NCBI RefSeq assembly: GCF_028640845.1
Contig: NC_080548.1
Coordinates: forward strand, 21,219,821-21,283,820
Reading direction: 5' to 3'
From: Ahaetulla prasina
Lineage: Eukaryota; Chordata; Lepidosauria; Squamata; Colubridae
DNA: 64,000 nt
The notes beneath the pieces were generated by a model that worked only from the letters and a program-made list of their open reading frames with translations, was not told the DNA's origin and searched no databases. The position numbers and the translations under genes are program-made. Of the stretch, positions 21,126 to 31,402 are shown piece by piece (position 1 is the first letter of the stretch; the number at the start of each line of letters is the position of its first letter).

Positions 21126-21367
21126 CGGCAGAGTCATGCCCAGTTGAAGAGAGCCTTCCTCTGGTAAATCACTGCCTTTAATAAATGTCTTAAGATGTCT
21201 TTTTTTGAAAAAAAAAAAAAGAAACAAAAGGCTCTTACATCTGAACATGTTACATGAGGCCATTTAGAGAACGAGACTCCCTTCTGGGGATTTTTTGAAC
21301 TTTAAATCTCCTTAAAAAAAGTGGAAATGGGAAAAGGAATGTGTTTGAAGATATTCATATATACGAG

Positions 21368-21782
21368 CAAGACTGGGCTGCTGGGGGTTCGCAGGGGTTC
21401 GAGAGAACCTCTAGTTAAGATTCTGTGCAGTTCGGAGAACCCCCAAATCTCACTCCTGGCTGGCCCCGCCTACCCCACCCTGCCCCGCCCCTCCCAGGAG
21501 TCCCCACGCAGCCCGTTTTTAGATGCGCATAAGTGTAGGGTGTGCGCGGAGACTCGGGGAGGGCAAAAAACGGGCCTACCGGAAGTTTGGGAAGGACCTC
21601 CAGAGCCTGGGGAGACTGTTTTCGCCCTCCCGGAGGCTCAAGAAAAGCTTCCAGAGCTCGGGGAGGGCAAACCCCTTCCTGCCGTGGTGCAGGAGGCCGA
21701 CTAGGCCATGCCCACTGTGGCCATGCCCACCCAGCAACCAGGCAGAGAAATCCTTGCTAAAAAATGTTGAAGCCCATCCCTG
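21368..21782. mobile_element. hAT MITE, CAGGGGTGGGCTTCAA family
   Basis: Flanks TATACGAG and TATTCGAG match at 7 of 8 bases. The left end has GGGCTGCTGGGGGTTCGC and the right end has GTTGAAGCCCATCCCTG. The interior is GC-rich with gene-like ORFs on both strands that have no homology I recognise and are shared with other MITE copies. Confidence 0.85.
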
Positions 21783-22689
21783 TATTCGAGCATTCCAATA
21801 CTGCCCACCAAGACTGCCGTTTCTCCTGTGGGCAAAATCTGCTTTGAATTGGTTGCCACCAATTTTGGGGCCATTGTGTTTCTTCTTCTTATTGAACGCC
21901 ATATTTCCATAGCAGTAATCTGACAGAAAGCTACAAAGGGACAGAATTCAAGGCTGTGGGTGCCCCAAACAGAAAACTTTCGACTGCTTACTCTCTCTTA
22001 TTCTCACCCTCTTCCCGATGGCCTGATTGAAAAGTCAGAAAGGCCTGTTTCCAAGAACCGACTCCTTAAAGGTCACAGGAAACGACGCTAAATGTAATTT
22101 GCAGGGATCGGACTTCCAAGTTACCTACCTTTATTTTAAACCCCTAAAAAAGAAACAACTGCTTGGCTCTTAAAATATCCCAGGAAATTATACTGTACCC
22201 TTGGATAGGTATTTAAAAATGTATCTTTGGACTGTAACAGGGATTTTAAAAACATAGTACTATTTAAAACGTGAAAGCTTGCAAGGGAATGTCACACAAC
22301 TTATAAATGTGACAGGTTGCAGGGGATGCTCAGGAAACAGTAGCAGGCTCCCCCACCCCAAATTCATCACCTACAGCTATATCTAGCTTCAAGCAAATTC
22401 TTTAGGATGTTTTCTATTGACCCCATGCAACATCTCCATTATTACCTTACTTCCCTTTGGAAGGTACAAAGGCCAGAGGCTGCCTGAGTCTGTGAGCCTA
22501 GGTGAATAATATTCTTATTTCGCTCCTTTGTAGGAAGATGAAAAGGTTAGAAGCAGTATCTTCTGGGAAATCAAGATTTATCTGCTCTCAGCCATCAGAA
22601 GAAGAGCAGGAACCATGATGCTGTCTAGGAGGGACTTTGGAGAAGAGATTGCAACATAGAATGAACAGGCCGGCTCTTACAATGCCTAT
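21783..22689. other. Unique sequence
   Basis: No repeat or exon recognised; composition is ordinary. Confidence 0.4.
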
Positions 22690-22872
22690 CTTTTTTTTTT
22701 TTAATTTGCATTTATATCCCGCCCTTCTCCGAAGACTCAGGGCAGCTTACACTATGTTAGCGATAGACTTCATCCTATTTGTATATTTATATGCAAAGTC
22801 AACTTATTGCCCCCAACAATCTGGGTCCTCATTTTACCTACCTTATAAAGGATGGAAGGCTGAGTCAACCTG
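22690..22872 (-). mobile_element. tRNA SINE 3' part, GCCGCCCTGAGTC family
   Basis: Contains CGCCCTTCTCCGAAGACTC, CCCAACAATCTGGGTCC and TTATAAAGGATGGAAGGCTG on the plus strand. The tRNA-derived head is missing. Confidence 0.8.
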
Positions 22873-22974
22873 AGTCAATCTTAACACTTTATGCTCCTCA
22901 TCTCATTTATCTGACTTTTTTTTTTTTTACCATTTAGGAAATTGGGTGGACGTATGGCCAACGCCAAAGCTACA

Positions 22975-23317
22975 GGGATGCGGTGGTTTAGTGGCTAAGA
23001 CGCTGAGCTTGTCAATCGAAAGGCCGGCAGTAGTGTCGCGTAACGGGGTGAGCTCTCGTGACTTGCCCCAGCTTCTGCCAACCTAGCAGTTCGAAAGCAC
23101 GTAAAAAAAAATGCAAGTAGGAAAAATAGGGACCATCTTTGATGGGAAGGTAACAGCGTTCCGTGCGCCTTTGGCGTTGAGTCATGTCGGCCACATGACC
23201 ACGGAGACGACTTCGGACAGCGCTGGCTCTTCAGCCTTGAAATAGAGATGAGTACCGCCCCCTGGAGTCGGGAACAGCTAGCACATATATGTGAGGGGAA
23301 CCTTTACCTTTACCTTT
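22975..23317 (+). mobile_element. Sauria-type tRNA SINE
   Basis: Plus-strand copy starting GGGATGCGGTGGTTTAGTGG and ending CCTTTACCTTTACCTTT. The flanks both contain ATGGCCA...AAGCTACA, with 6 extra bases in the left copy, consistent with a TSD. The B-box segment is shortened. Confidence 0.85.
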
Positions 23318-23600
23318 ATGGCCAAAGCTACATCCAAAATCAGATGCTATCCACACTTTCCAGAATTTACAGCCTCGTGCATGTCTCCCATTAAATTGTT
23401 AAGATTATCCACCAAACTAAACCCACCGCTTTTAGCCTGTGCAACAACTTTTTCATCAAGTCTCTCTTTTTTTATTTCCTGGAGAGGTGAAGCAGCTGGA
23501 TCAAATTCCAGAAGGAAGTTCAAATTCATCGCTGTTTTCCGAATTACACCTAAATGATACTGGGCTTGCGATTTGAACTCTCCTATACAACACAGTATAA

Positions 23601-23862
23601 CAGGGCCTCTGTGGCTCAGACTGGTAAGACAGTCTGTTATTAACAGCAGCTGCCTGCAATTACTGCAGGTTCTAGTCCCACCAGGCCCAAGGTTGACTCA
23701 GCCTTCCATCCTTTATAAGGTAGGTAAAATGAGGACCCAGATTGTTGGGGGAAATAAGTTGACTTTGTATATAATATACAAATGGATGAAGACTATTGCT
23801 TGACATAGTGTAAGCCGCCCTGAGTCTTCAGAGAAGGGCGGGATATAAATGCAAAAAAACAA
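23601..23862 (+). mobile_element. tRNA SINE, GCCGCCCTGAGTC family
   Basis: Full-length plus-strand copy: tRNA-like head TGTGGCTCAGACTGG, GGTTCTAGTCCCACC as B-box equivalent, body AAGGTTGACTCAGCC, and a CCGCCCTGAGTCTTC end with an A-rich tail. Confidence 0.85.
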
Positions 23863-23893
23863 AAAACAGGAGTTGGAAGGAAGTCCTCTAGTC

Positions 23894-24033
23894 CAGGGAT
23901 CTCCAACCTTGGCAACTTTAAGCCTGGAAGATGTCAACTCCCAGAATTCCCCAGCCAGATTTGCTTTGCTGGCTGGGGAATTCTGGGAGTTGAAGTCCGC
24001 CAGGCTTAAAGTTGCCAAGGTTGGAGACCCCTG
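23894..24033. mobile_element. Foldback hAT MITE in CR1 remnant
   Basis: Palindrome starting CAGGGATCTCCAACC. Flanks CTCTAGTC and ATCTAGTC match at 7 of 8 bases. The host sequence (GAGTTGGAAGGAAGTCCTCTAGTCCAACCCC read across the gap) is a CR1 3' UTR. Confidence 0.85.
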
Positions 24034-24071
24034 ATCTAGTCCAACCCCGTTTGAAAATGAGAATCTACACC

Positions 24072-24203
24072 AGGGGTTTCAAACTCACGACCCGCAACCG
24101 GATGTGTCACGTGCTGGCCATACCCAGCCCCAGTTTAGCAAAGTGTGGGGGGAGTCCCGATACGTCATGTAATGATGATGTGATGATATGACTTTGACTC
24201 CCC
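24072..24203. mobile_element. hAT-like MITE, CAGGGGTTTCAAACTC type
   Basis: Ends CAGGGGTTTCAAACTC and TTTGACTCCCCTG are inverted. No clear TSD. A related right end is at 45199. Confidence 0.5.
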
Positions 24204-24204
24204 T

Positions 24205-24400
24205 GGTTTATTCAATTTCAGACAAATGGCTGTCCAATCTCTTTTTGAAGGCCTCCAGTATTGGGGCACCCACAACTTCTGAAGGCAAGCCATTCCCCTG
24301 GTAGTTTTCACCGTTAGGCATTTTCTCCTTAGTTCTACGTCGGTTCTCTCCATGATTAGCTTCCATCCATTGGTTCTTGCCTTGCCTTCTGGTGCTTTAT
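24205..24400 (-). mobile_element. CR1 LINE fragment
   Basis: The minus strand encodes degraded RT C-terminal motifs (NGWKL, LRRK, FKRDW). Several frame breaks make it an old copy. Confidence 0.7.
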
Positions 24401-25308
24401 TGCACATGCGGCCGCTGTGTAGATACCAAGAACTGGGCAATCGAGTTTCTCCAGCAAAACTGACAGCCAGCTTTTCCAATCCAAAGAACTGGCTGGAGAA
24501 GGCCTTGCAACGCAGCTGCCAAAACTGACTTACAAAAAGCCAAAGATTGCCTGGAGCCATGCAGGTGGGCGAATGCCAAATCTGCCATTAAATAGGGAGA
24601 GGACTCTCCCGCTCACCGGTATTTCCCAGTTAGGAATCTGCGCAGTCGCCTTTGTGGAGGGAGACGGGCGGCACGTAAATTAAAATAAATAAATACAGAC
24701 GAGTGTTCAAAATTAACCCCCTTGCCTTCTCCGTGGCCCATTCAGCCTAGCAGGATTCTGAAGCTCTTAACAGCTGTCTGAAAGCTTGGCTTACAGCTTC
24801 CTCTGCAAGCATTTGCTCGCTCTCTCTCGCTCTCTTTTTCTTTTCTTTTTTTTTAAAGGGAAAAAGAAGCAGGGACCGCAGCTGAGCCAAGAATGATGTC
24901 GGGTAAGTCAATCCTATTGCTGGGATTCCAGAGCTGCCTGGCTGGCTGTAAAGCGGGTAGTGGGAAAGGCAGCCACATTGGCTGCTCTCTGCCTGCCAGG
25001 GGTGCTCTGAGGACAAGCGGTGGGAAGCAGAGAGGCAGCCCTGTCCAGATGCAGCTTGGAAGCTTTCGTGCCTAACTTGCTCAAGCTGCAAAACCAGTTG
25101 CTCCTCGGGAGGAGTTTTCATGCAAAAGCAAGAGTGTGGGAGAGGAGACTGGAATTCTCCCCAGAGCTCAGGATCATTGCTCCCACTGTCTGTCTTTATT
25201 GCTCACATCAGTGGGAGTCCAGGAGGTAAAAGAATAAAGGGCCACAAAAGCCACTGGTGGGATCGTGCAGCACACTTTTATGCCAAGTTACCTATTAGCC
25301 TATTTAGA
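24401..25308. other. Unique sequence with a LINE-type tail
   Basis: A short GACGGGCGGCACGTAAATT tail with (AAAT)n lies at about 24662-24696. A CT/T run lies at 24816-24856. The rest is unique. Confidence 0.4.
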
Positions 25309-25425
25309 ATAGAATTAGAATAGAATTCTTTATTGGCCAAGTGTGATTGGACACACAAGGAATTTGTCTCGGTGCATATGCTCTCAGTGCACATATAAGA
25401 AAAGATACCTTCATCAAGGTACAAC
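25309..25425 (-). mobile_element. Snake1-type CR1/L3 3' end, truncated
   Basis: Reads AATTCTTTATTGGCCAAGTG after a very short imperfect (AATAG)n. It stops at GGTACAAC, where an LTR-like element begins. Confidence 0.8.
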
Positions 25426-25781
25426 TGTTGTGACCCAGGTCCAAATAGGTAGTAGGAAACTCAGCCAGTGTAAAAACAAACAAACTTTATTCAAACAGCT
25501 GAGAATTACTTCATTCTCAGCATAGTTCAACTAAATTAAAGCAAATTCCTCCCAACACAATTTCTCAGTCCTCTCACCAACCTTGGTCCAATTAGGCAAA
25601 CTGCCAAAGGCCTTTCTTGGCAGAAGTTCAGAAGACACCGATACAAATGCAACAAGACAAAGCTATCAACGTTGTTTTCTGGCAAAGAGCCCAAATGCCG
25701 TTGCTGGTCTTTTAAGCCTTATGGGAGGGGCCAATCATCTCTTGTGTGTCTTTTATGCCTAAGTGAGTCTAGGTCACAACA
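25426..25781 (-). mobile_element. Solo LTR candidate, minus strand
   Basis: Inverted ends TGTTGTGACC and GGTCACAACA. The minus strand carries AATAAA (plus-strand TTTATT, 25487-25492) before the end, as in LTR R regions. Flanking pentamers ACAAC and GAGTT do not match, so ends may have recombined. Confidence 0.55.
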
Positions 25782-25944
25782 GAGTTGCAGTCCAGTCTCT
25801 CATCTTGAGGAGCGTAGGTTGAGCCACGTGTTCTTCTGGGTAGGTGGGTGATTGTGGACAACTGCCCTTCACATATAAGAGGTCTATCCAAAATAGGATT
25901 TGTATTTTGAAATCATCTATTCTAAAAGCTCCCAAAGATGCTTC

Positions 25945-26040
25945 TTCAGAAGGTAACTGGACTCCAAGAAAGTCCAGTTGCCTTCTGGAAAAGCACCTTT
26001 ATGACAACCGTGACCTGGAAGATTGAGAATCTCCATAGAC
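25945..26040 (+). repeat. Collapsed head-to-head element
   Basis: A hairpin GAAGGTAACTGGACT / AGTCCAGTTGCCTTC with a ~6-base loop, followed by AAAAGCACCTTTATGACAAC and GAGAATCTCCATAGACA. This matches the outer arms of the elements at 29614 and 34967 with their middle deleted. Confidence 0.6.
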
Positions 26041-26065
26041 ATTCCAAAAAGTTTATAATTTTGAT

Positions 26066-26202
26066 CAGTGGTGGGATTCAACCAGTTCGTACCACTTCGG
26101 GAGAACCGGTTGTTAACTTTCTGAGAAGTTTGGCAAACTGGTTGTTGGAAGAAATCATTAGGGCAGAGAACCTGTTGTTAAATTATTTGAATCCCACCAC
26201 TG
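26066..26202. mobile_element. hAT MITE, CAGTGGTGGGATTCA family
   Basis: Ends CAGTGGTGGGATTCA and TGAATCCCACCACTG. Left flank ATTTTGAT and right flank CTTTTGAA match at 6 of 8 bases. The ~137-bp interior has ACCGGTTGTTAACTTTCTGA. Related copies: 47791 and 61834. Confidence 0.85.
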
Positions 26203-26210
26203 CTTTTGAA

Positions 26211-26488
26211 AAGTGGTGAAATTCAATTTTTTTTTACTACCGGTTCTGTGGGCATGGCGTGATGGGCGTAGTGTGGCTTGGTGGGCATGGCTTGGTGGGC
26301 ATGGCAGGGGAAGGATACTGCAAAATCCCCATTCCCTCCCTACTCCTGGGGAAAGGATATTGCAAAATCTCCATTCTCACCCCATTCTAGGACCAGTCAG
26401 AGGTGGTATTTGCCAGTTCTCCGAACTACTCAAAATTTCCGCTACTGGTTCTCCAGAATCTGTCAGAACCTGCTGGATTTCACCCCGG
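26211..26488. mobile_element. hAT MITE, CAGTGGTGAAATTCA family
   Basis: Begins AAGTGGTGAAATTCA and ends GGATTTCACCCCGG. It uses the right TSD of the preceding MITE as its left flank (CTTTTGAA) with TTTTTGAT on the right. Confidence 0.8.
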
Positions 26489-26794
26489 TTTTTGATTTTG
26501 GACATTAAGGTCAATCAGTTAACAATGTTAGAAATTATTTTAGGACCTCATGTTTCTCCCAATATGCTGACAATCTTCTTTTAGAGTGGAGAAAGGAAAA
26601 CAGATTACAGGATTATGCTGAGCAGGTAGAAGCATTAAATGATCATTATGGACCTCTCGTTGCCATTAAAGGTCTTGCTCTCATCCATGTGATATTGGGT
26701 AACAGTTACACTTCCTTCTAGAGCAGACCTCAACAATCTATGGCTTGTGAGCCACATTTGGCCCTTTGGCTAGCCCTGCCTGGCCTGCAGTGAC
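26489..26794. other. Unique sequence
   Basis: No feature except a diverged hAT-like start near 26722 (GAGCAGACCTCAACAATC). Confidence 0.35.
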
Positions 26795-27290
26795 AATGAA
26801 GGACCAGGGGAGACATGATAGCAGTCTTCCAATATTTATGGGGCTGCCATAGAGAGGAAGGGGTCAAGGTATTTTGCAGGCAACCTGAAGGCCAGACAAG
26901 GAATAATGGATGGAAACTGAACAAGGAGAGATTCAGCCTAGAAATAGAGACATTTTCTGACAGTGGGAACAATCAACCAATGGAACAGCTTTGCCTTCGG
27001 AAGTTGTGAGAGCTTCATCACTGGAGGCTTTCAAGAAGACATTGGACTGCTGTTTGTCAGAAATGGTGTAGGGTCTCCTGCTTGGGTGGGGGGTTGGACT
27101 AGATTAGGGGTCTCCAACCTTGGCATCTTTAAGACTTGTAGACTACAACTCCCAGAGTTCCTCAGCCAGCAAAGTTGTCTGAGGAACTCTGGGAGTTGAA
27201 GTCCACAAGTCTTAAAGTTGCCAAGGTTGGAGACCCCTGGACTAGATGACCTACAAGGTCCCTTCCAACTCTCTTAATCTCTGTTAATTT
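26795..27290 (+). mobile_element. CR1 LINE 3' end, split by a MITE
   Basis: Encodes RGDMIAVFQYLWGC and NGWKLNKE, then a frame shift to the tail region, and a CCTACAAGGTCCCTTCCAAC 3' UTR at 27249. The frame is degraded. A foldback MITE occupies 27105-27239. Confidence 0.8.
27105..27239. mobile_element. Foldback hAT MITE inside CR1
   Basis: Palindrome with perfect TSD GACTAGAT (27097-27104 and 27240-27247). The TSD sits in the conserved CR1 motif GGACTAGATGACC, confirming the pre-insertion sequence. Confidence 0.9.
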
Positions 27291-27837
27291 CTCTGATGGT
27301 GGAGACCATGGCAGTGGCCCTACGGATTCGACCCTCCTACAACAGTCCCAAATTCACACGTGGCTCCTCAGGAAAATTAATTGACCACCCCTCTTCTAGG
27401 GTCAACTCAAAGCCGTCAGAGGAGAGGAAGATGAATCACTGGGACTGTGGTATTAACACAGAGATACACAGAGATTCACCCTGTCCTTGTTCCCTCCCTT
27501 CTCTCCCTGGCTGTTATTTCAAAAGAAAAAATGCATTAAACCCTACCATGCATGCCACAAAAGCACAGTTTGGCTCTCAGACATTGTGACATCTATGACT
27601 CAAAAAAGAAAGAAAGCCACCGCTCCTGTTACAAACCGCGTCAGGTACTGCTACCTTTGTGCCCAGATCAGGCTTTCACACAACTGTCAACCCTCAATGA
27701 AAGCCTTGAATGTTTGAAAGTCAACAGAACGACTTCCCTAAAAGGCTGCCGAACAGCCTTCACCAGAGGCTGCTTGTGATCTCCAGCTTCTTCCGGTGCA
27801 CAAAGAAAGCAGCTTCCTCTTATTCCTCAGTCTTATC
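27291..27837. other. Unique sequence
   Basis: No repeat or credible exon recognised. Confidence 0.4.
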
Positions 27838-27845
27838 ATCTGCTG

Positions 27846-28111
27846 CAATGGTGAAATTCCTTTTTTTTTTTTTACTACTGGTTCTGTGGGCGTGGCTTGG
27901 TGGGCGTGGTGTGCCTTGGTGGACGTGGCATGGGAAGGATACTGCCAAATCTCCATTTCCACCCCGCTCCAGGGGAAGGAAATTGCAAGATCTCTATTCC
28001 CACCTCACTCTGGGGCCAGCCAAGGGCAGTATTTGCCGATTCTCCAAACTCCTCAAAATTTCCGCTACCAGTTCTCCAGAACCTGTTAGATCCTGCTAGA
28101 TTTCACCCCTG
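27846..28111. mobile_element. hAT MITE, CAGTGGTGAAATTCA family
   Basis: Starts CAATGGTGAAATTCC and ends ATTTCACCCCTG. Flanks ATCTGCTG and GTCTGCTG match at 7 of 8 bases. The interior has the GTGGCTTGGTGGGCGTGG motif and two 41-bp blocks. Confidence 0.85.
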
Positions 28112-28170
28112 GTCTGCTGACTGAAAGATAATGGAAGGCTTAGGATAAAAGGAGAGAATCTGTTGCGAGG

Positions 28171-28283
28171 ATGAGCAACTCTGACCCCTTTATGGCCTGT
28201 GGACTTCAACTCCCAGAATACCTGAGTCAGGCTGGCTCAGGAATTCTGAGAGTTGAAGTCCACTGGTCAAAAAGGGGCCAGAG
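28171..28283. mobile_element. Foldback MITE, diverged
   Basis: Inverted arms GCAACTCTGACCCCTTT and AAAGGGGCCAGAGTTGC flank the usual CTTCAACTCCCAGAAT core. No TSD is readable. Confidence 0.65.
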
Positions 28284-28344
28284 TTGCCCAAACCAGGTCT
28301 GTTGTTTATCCCCTTCCCTTTTGCTGGGCTAACAAGGCCAATAC

Positions 28345-29246
28345 CGGGGGTGGGATTCAGCCAGTTAAGACCGGTTTGAGCAAATCGGATGTTAATTTTA
28401 ATCTGGTTCATCGAACCGGTAGTTGCAAGGACTGGCTGACCCCACCCACCCTGTCCTTCTCTCAGGAGTCTCCACGCAGCCTGTTTTGGATGCCAGATAA
28501 GTGCAGGGCCTGCACGTAGGCTCTGGGACAGCGAAAAATGGGCCTACCAGAAGTACCAGAAGTCTGTAAACAAGCCTGCTTCCGGCCTCTAGAGGGCCTC
28601 CAGAGCCGGGGGAAGGTGAAAAATGGGCCTACCAGAAGTACTGGAAGTCTGGAAACAAGCCTATTTCCGGCCTCCAGAGGGTCTCCAGAGCCCAGCGGAG
28701 GCCATTTTCATGCTCCTAAAGAGAAGTCTCCAGAGCCTGGGAAGAGCCAAAACACACACATGTACGTTGTCAGATTTGGAAGGCAATTTTCTTTTTGCTT
28801 CTTAACTGCCACATATTTTAGCTGGGGAAGATGGGAGGGGGTTGTTTTTGGAGCGGTAGAAAGTTAGTCATAACAACATTCCGTATTCAAGGATATCCAG
28901 CGTCTGATGGAGACTGCCTGAAGATTGTATCCAATTGAGTGTGAAGAGTTGATTGGACAATGTGATGAACTTGTGGGTGTGGGGCAGGGCTGTGAACTGT
29001 CAACTGGGTGCGGAAAACCTGGAAGCTTTCAGTTTCGGGTTTTCCCAGCTGTGCCAACATGACATCTCTAATAAATTGGAACTTTGAGGAATCTCAAGCC
29101 TCAGAGCTTTATTTCGTTGGGGGGTGTTCCTTGGAACCCTGACACCCGTGGTGCAGGAAGCTGACTAGGCCACACCCCCATGGCCACGCCCACCCAACAA
29201 CCGGGCAGAGAACCCGTTGCTAAAAAAAATTTCAATCCCACCCATG
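28345..29246. mobile_element. hAT MITE containing a solo LTR
   Basis: Perfect TSD GCCAATAC (28337-28344 and 29247-29254). Left end CGGGGGTGGGATTCA, right end TTTCAATCCCACCCATG. An internal ~85-bp block (AAAATGGGCCTACCAGAAGT) is tandemly duplicated at about 28515-28690. A 377-bp solo LTR interrupts the right half. Confidence 0.85.
28768..29144 (+). mobile_element. Solo LTR candidate nested in a MITE
   Basis: Begins TGTCAGATTTGG and ends AACCCTGACA, giving TG...CA with a 6-bp inverted repeat TGTCAG/CTGACA. AATAAA is present near 29070. Flanking pentamers TACGT and CCCGT match only partly. Comparison with MITE copies at 13 and 21 kb shows this block as extra sequence. Confidence 0.6.
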
Positions 29247-29254
29247 GCCAATAC

Positions 29255-29613
29255 CTACATTTTCTGATCAGCCCTGGCCTTCTCCTTCCTGCAAAAGAAA
29301 AAAGGACATTTCCTTTGCCTCTTCTGAAGGCCATTGTTAGATTTTTTGTCTATCTCCAACCATCTCCAACCACAATCAATGTCCCTCCCATTGAACTCAT
29401 TTCCCCTCCTTTCCCCCCCCCCCCCCCGAAGTGCAATTTGCAATCATACCTTCTTTTGTGCTGGATGTCAGCAAGCTTGACAGCTGCCACCACATTGTAT
29501 GTGCCTTGTGTGCTGATTAATAATCAGAAGATGTGATGGTTAAACAATGAACTCGAGCCTTGCTAAAGAGAAGAAGCAGTCGGTCTAACGTTGGCCCGCA
29601 GAAGGTGGGTCAA
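29255..29613. other. Unique sequence with poly-C
   Basis: A C-run lies at 29414-29427. No other feature recognised. Confidence 0.4.
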
Positions 29614-30101
29614 CCGAGGGAACTGGACTTCCTGATTTTTCTTCAACAACGTTTCGCTTCTCATCCAAGAAGCTTCTTCAGCTCTGATTGGACGGTGGAG
29701 AATGGAAGGATTTATACTCATTGCAGGCAGCTGGTCATTTGCATCCTTTCAGAGAGTCGTTGAGGCCACTTGGAGGTCTCACTTGGAGAGGGCTGTTCAA
29801 TTTTGACAGAGATGGCCTCTCTCAACAGAGGGGAAGAGATACAACATCATCAATCTCCAGTCTACAACACAGTCCTTTCAGTTCTAAGAAGTCTCCACAC
29901 CCATTTGCACCACTCAGGTGATCCTGAGGACATAGATAAACCTCCCAAGTAGCCTCAACGACACTCTAAAAGGATGCAAATGACCAGCTGTCTGCAAGGA
30001 GTATAAATCCTTCCATTCCCCACCATTCAGTCACAGCAGAAGAAGCTTCTTGGATGAGAAGCCAAACGTCGTCAAAGAAAAACAAGAAAGTCCAGTTGCC
30101 T
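29614..30101. mobile_element. Head-to-head inverted-repeat element (Penelope-like?)
   Basis: Arms of ~160 bp (29614-29777 and 29942-30101) are inverted copies around a ~165-bp spacer. Each arm carries GAAGCTTCTTGGATGAGAAG followed by GCGAAACGT-type sequence, reading outward, and AGTCCAGTTGCC near its outer end. The GATGAG...CGAAACGTC arrangement recalls hammerhead-like motifs in Penelope-like retroelement ends. No ORF is present. Family assignment is tentative. Confidence 0.5.
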
Positions 30102-30314
30102 CTTGGAAAAAAAAAAACACACCTTTAGGACAACCATGATCTGGATGGCTGTCAGACGTCTGAATGCAACGTAATGCCATAACTATTTAGTATGATAGGC
30201 TTGCAGGGCCAGCACAATGTGTAGCATGTCTACACTGGTGCAATATAATGTGATATAATGCACATATATGTATACAGGATTGTGTGTTTGTTAATATGAT
30301 CTATTCGGTTACGG

Positions 30315-30541
30315 CAGTAGTGAAATCCAATTTTTTTTTACTACTGGTTCTGTGGGCATGGCTTGGTGGGCATGGCTTGGTGGGCGTGGCAGGGGAAGGA
30401 TACTGCAAAATCCCCATTCCCTCCCCACTCCTGAGGGAAGGATATTGCAAAATTTCCATTCTCACCCCACTCTGGGTCCAGCCTCAAAATTTCTGCTACC
30501 ATTCTCCAGAACCTGTCAGAACCTGCTGGATTTCACCCCTG
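30315..30541. mobile_element. hAT MITE, CAGTGGTGAAATTCA family
   Basis: Starts CAGTAGTGAAATCCAA, ends GGATTTCACCCCTG. TSD decayed (GGTTACGG and AGTTAGAG). Slightly shorter than related copies through a right-half deletion. Confidence 0.8.
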
Positions 30542-30584
30542 AGTTAGAGTTTCTTTCTTTCTTTCTTTCACTTACGAGTTATTG

Positions 30585-30690
30585 AGATGTATTTTGTGTT
30601 GGGTGGAGGGCTGCATTAAGGGAGGCTCATCAAATCTCATTGTACACGTGTGTGTGCATTGACAATAAAGGTATGAATTGAATTAGAATT
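30585..30690 (+). mobile_element. LINE 3' tail fragment
   Basis: Contains AAATCTCATTGTACACGTG and GACAATAAAGGTATGAATTG, a tail type common to vertebrate LINEs. Too short to classify. Confidence 0.4.
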
Positions 30691-30895
30691 TGAGAATCTC
30701 CGTAGATATACAGGTGAGGAAGGCCACTTCATATCCATAGAGTACACCCAGTTTGCTTTTAGAAGTTGGCAGGCAATCTATAAACAATGAACAAAATGTT
30801 GGCAGAGGATAAAGTGCCTTCAAAACATTAAAAACAGCAAAACGAAGAAAAATCCCAGCCCAAACAAGATACACAACCAAAAATAGTGCAGGAAA

Positions 30896-30898
30896 ATA

Positions 30899-30972
<74 letters not shown>

Positions 30973-30985
30973 TATATATATATAT
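30896..30985. repeat. (TA)n microsatellite
   Basis: About 90 bp of nearly pure TA with three interruptions, directly beside the left arm of the next inverted-repeat element. Confidence 0.95.
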
Positions 30986-31035
30986 GTCTTTGGTTATTCA
31001 GGTTTTCTCCCGCGTAAAATTGGAAGTGTCTTGGC

Positions 31036-31070
31036 GACGTTTCGACGAAGTCTCATTCGTCATCTTCAGG
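31036..31070 (-). ncRNA. Hammerhead-ribozyme-like motif (intact core)
   Basis: On the minus strand the order is CUGAAGA, a 6-bp helix GACGAA/UUCGUC with a UGAGAC loop, then GAAACGUC. This fits the hammerhead core CUGANGA - helix II - GAAA with a GUC cleavage triplet and an ACGU that could pair in a dimer. Helix I as readable is short (about 2-3 pairs), so activity is uncertain. Confidence 0.45.
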
Positions 31071-31368
31071 CTAGGTGTTTACAGCTTCGTGCTTCTAGGA
31101 GCAATGTGTGATTGCAGCTGTTTCTTCCTTTTTAACTGCTAGTGGGAGTTTGAACTGATTGAGTGGGAGCTTGGCTGTGTTCTGATTGGATGGGGGGGTT
31201 TTTTGTGCTTTGATTGGCTGGGGGTGTGTCCTGTTTGGGTGAGGGCTTGGTTGTGCTCAGATTAGTCTGAGTTGCAGGGGGATTTGAGCTGGTGAGCTGC
31301 ACTGCTGCTGTTTGGCTTCGTGTTCATTGCTCCCAGAAGCATTGCTCCCAGAAGCACGAAACTGAAGC

Positions 31369-31402
31369 CTGAAGATGACAAATGAGACTTCATCGAAACG
31401 TC
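31369..31402 (+). ncRNA. Hammerhead-like motif, decayed helix II
   Basis: Same layout as 31036-31070 on the opposite strand: CUGAAGA and GAAACGUC are kept, but helix II is GACAAA/UUCAUC with two mismatches. Both changes are CG to CA, as expected from CpG deamination. Confidence 0.4.

Noticed and set aside
29644..30070. Hammerhead core in the 29614-30101 element
   Set aside because: The motif reads UUGGAUGAG...GAAACG, with an extra G relative to CUGANGA, and helix II is very short; only hammerhead-like, so no ncRNA feature was called.
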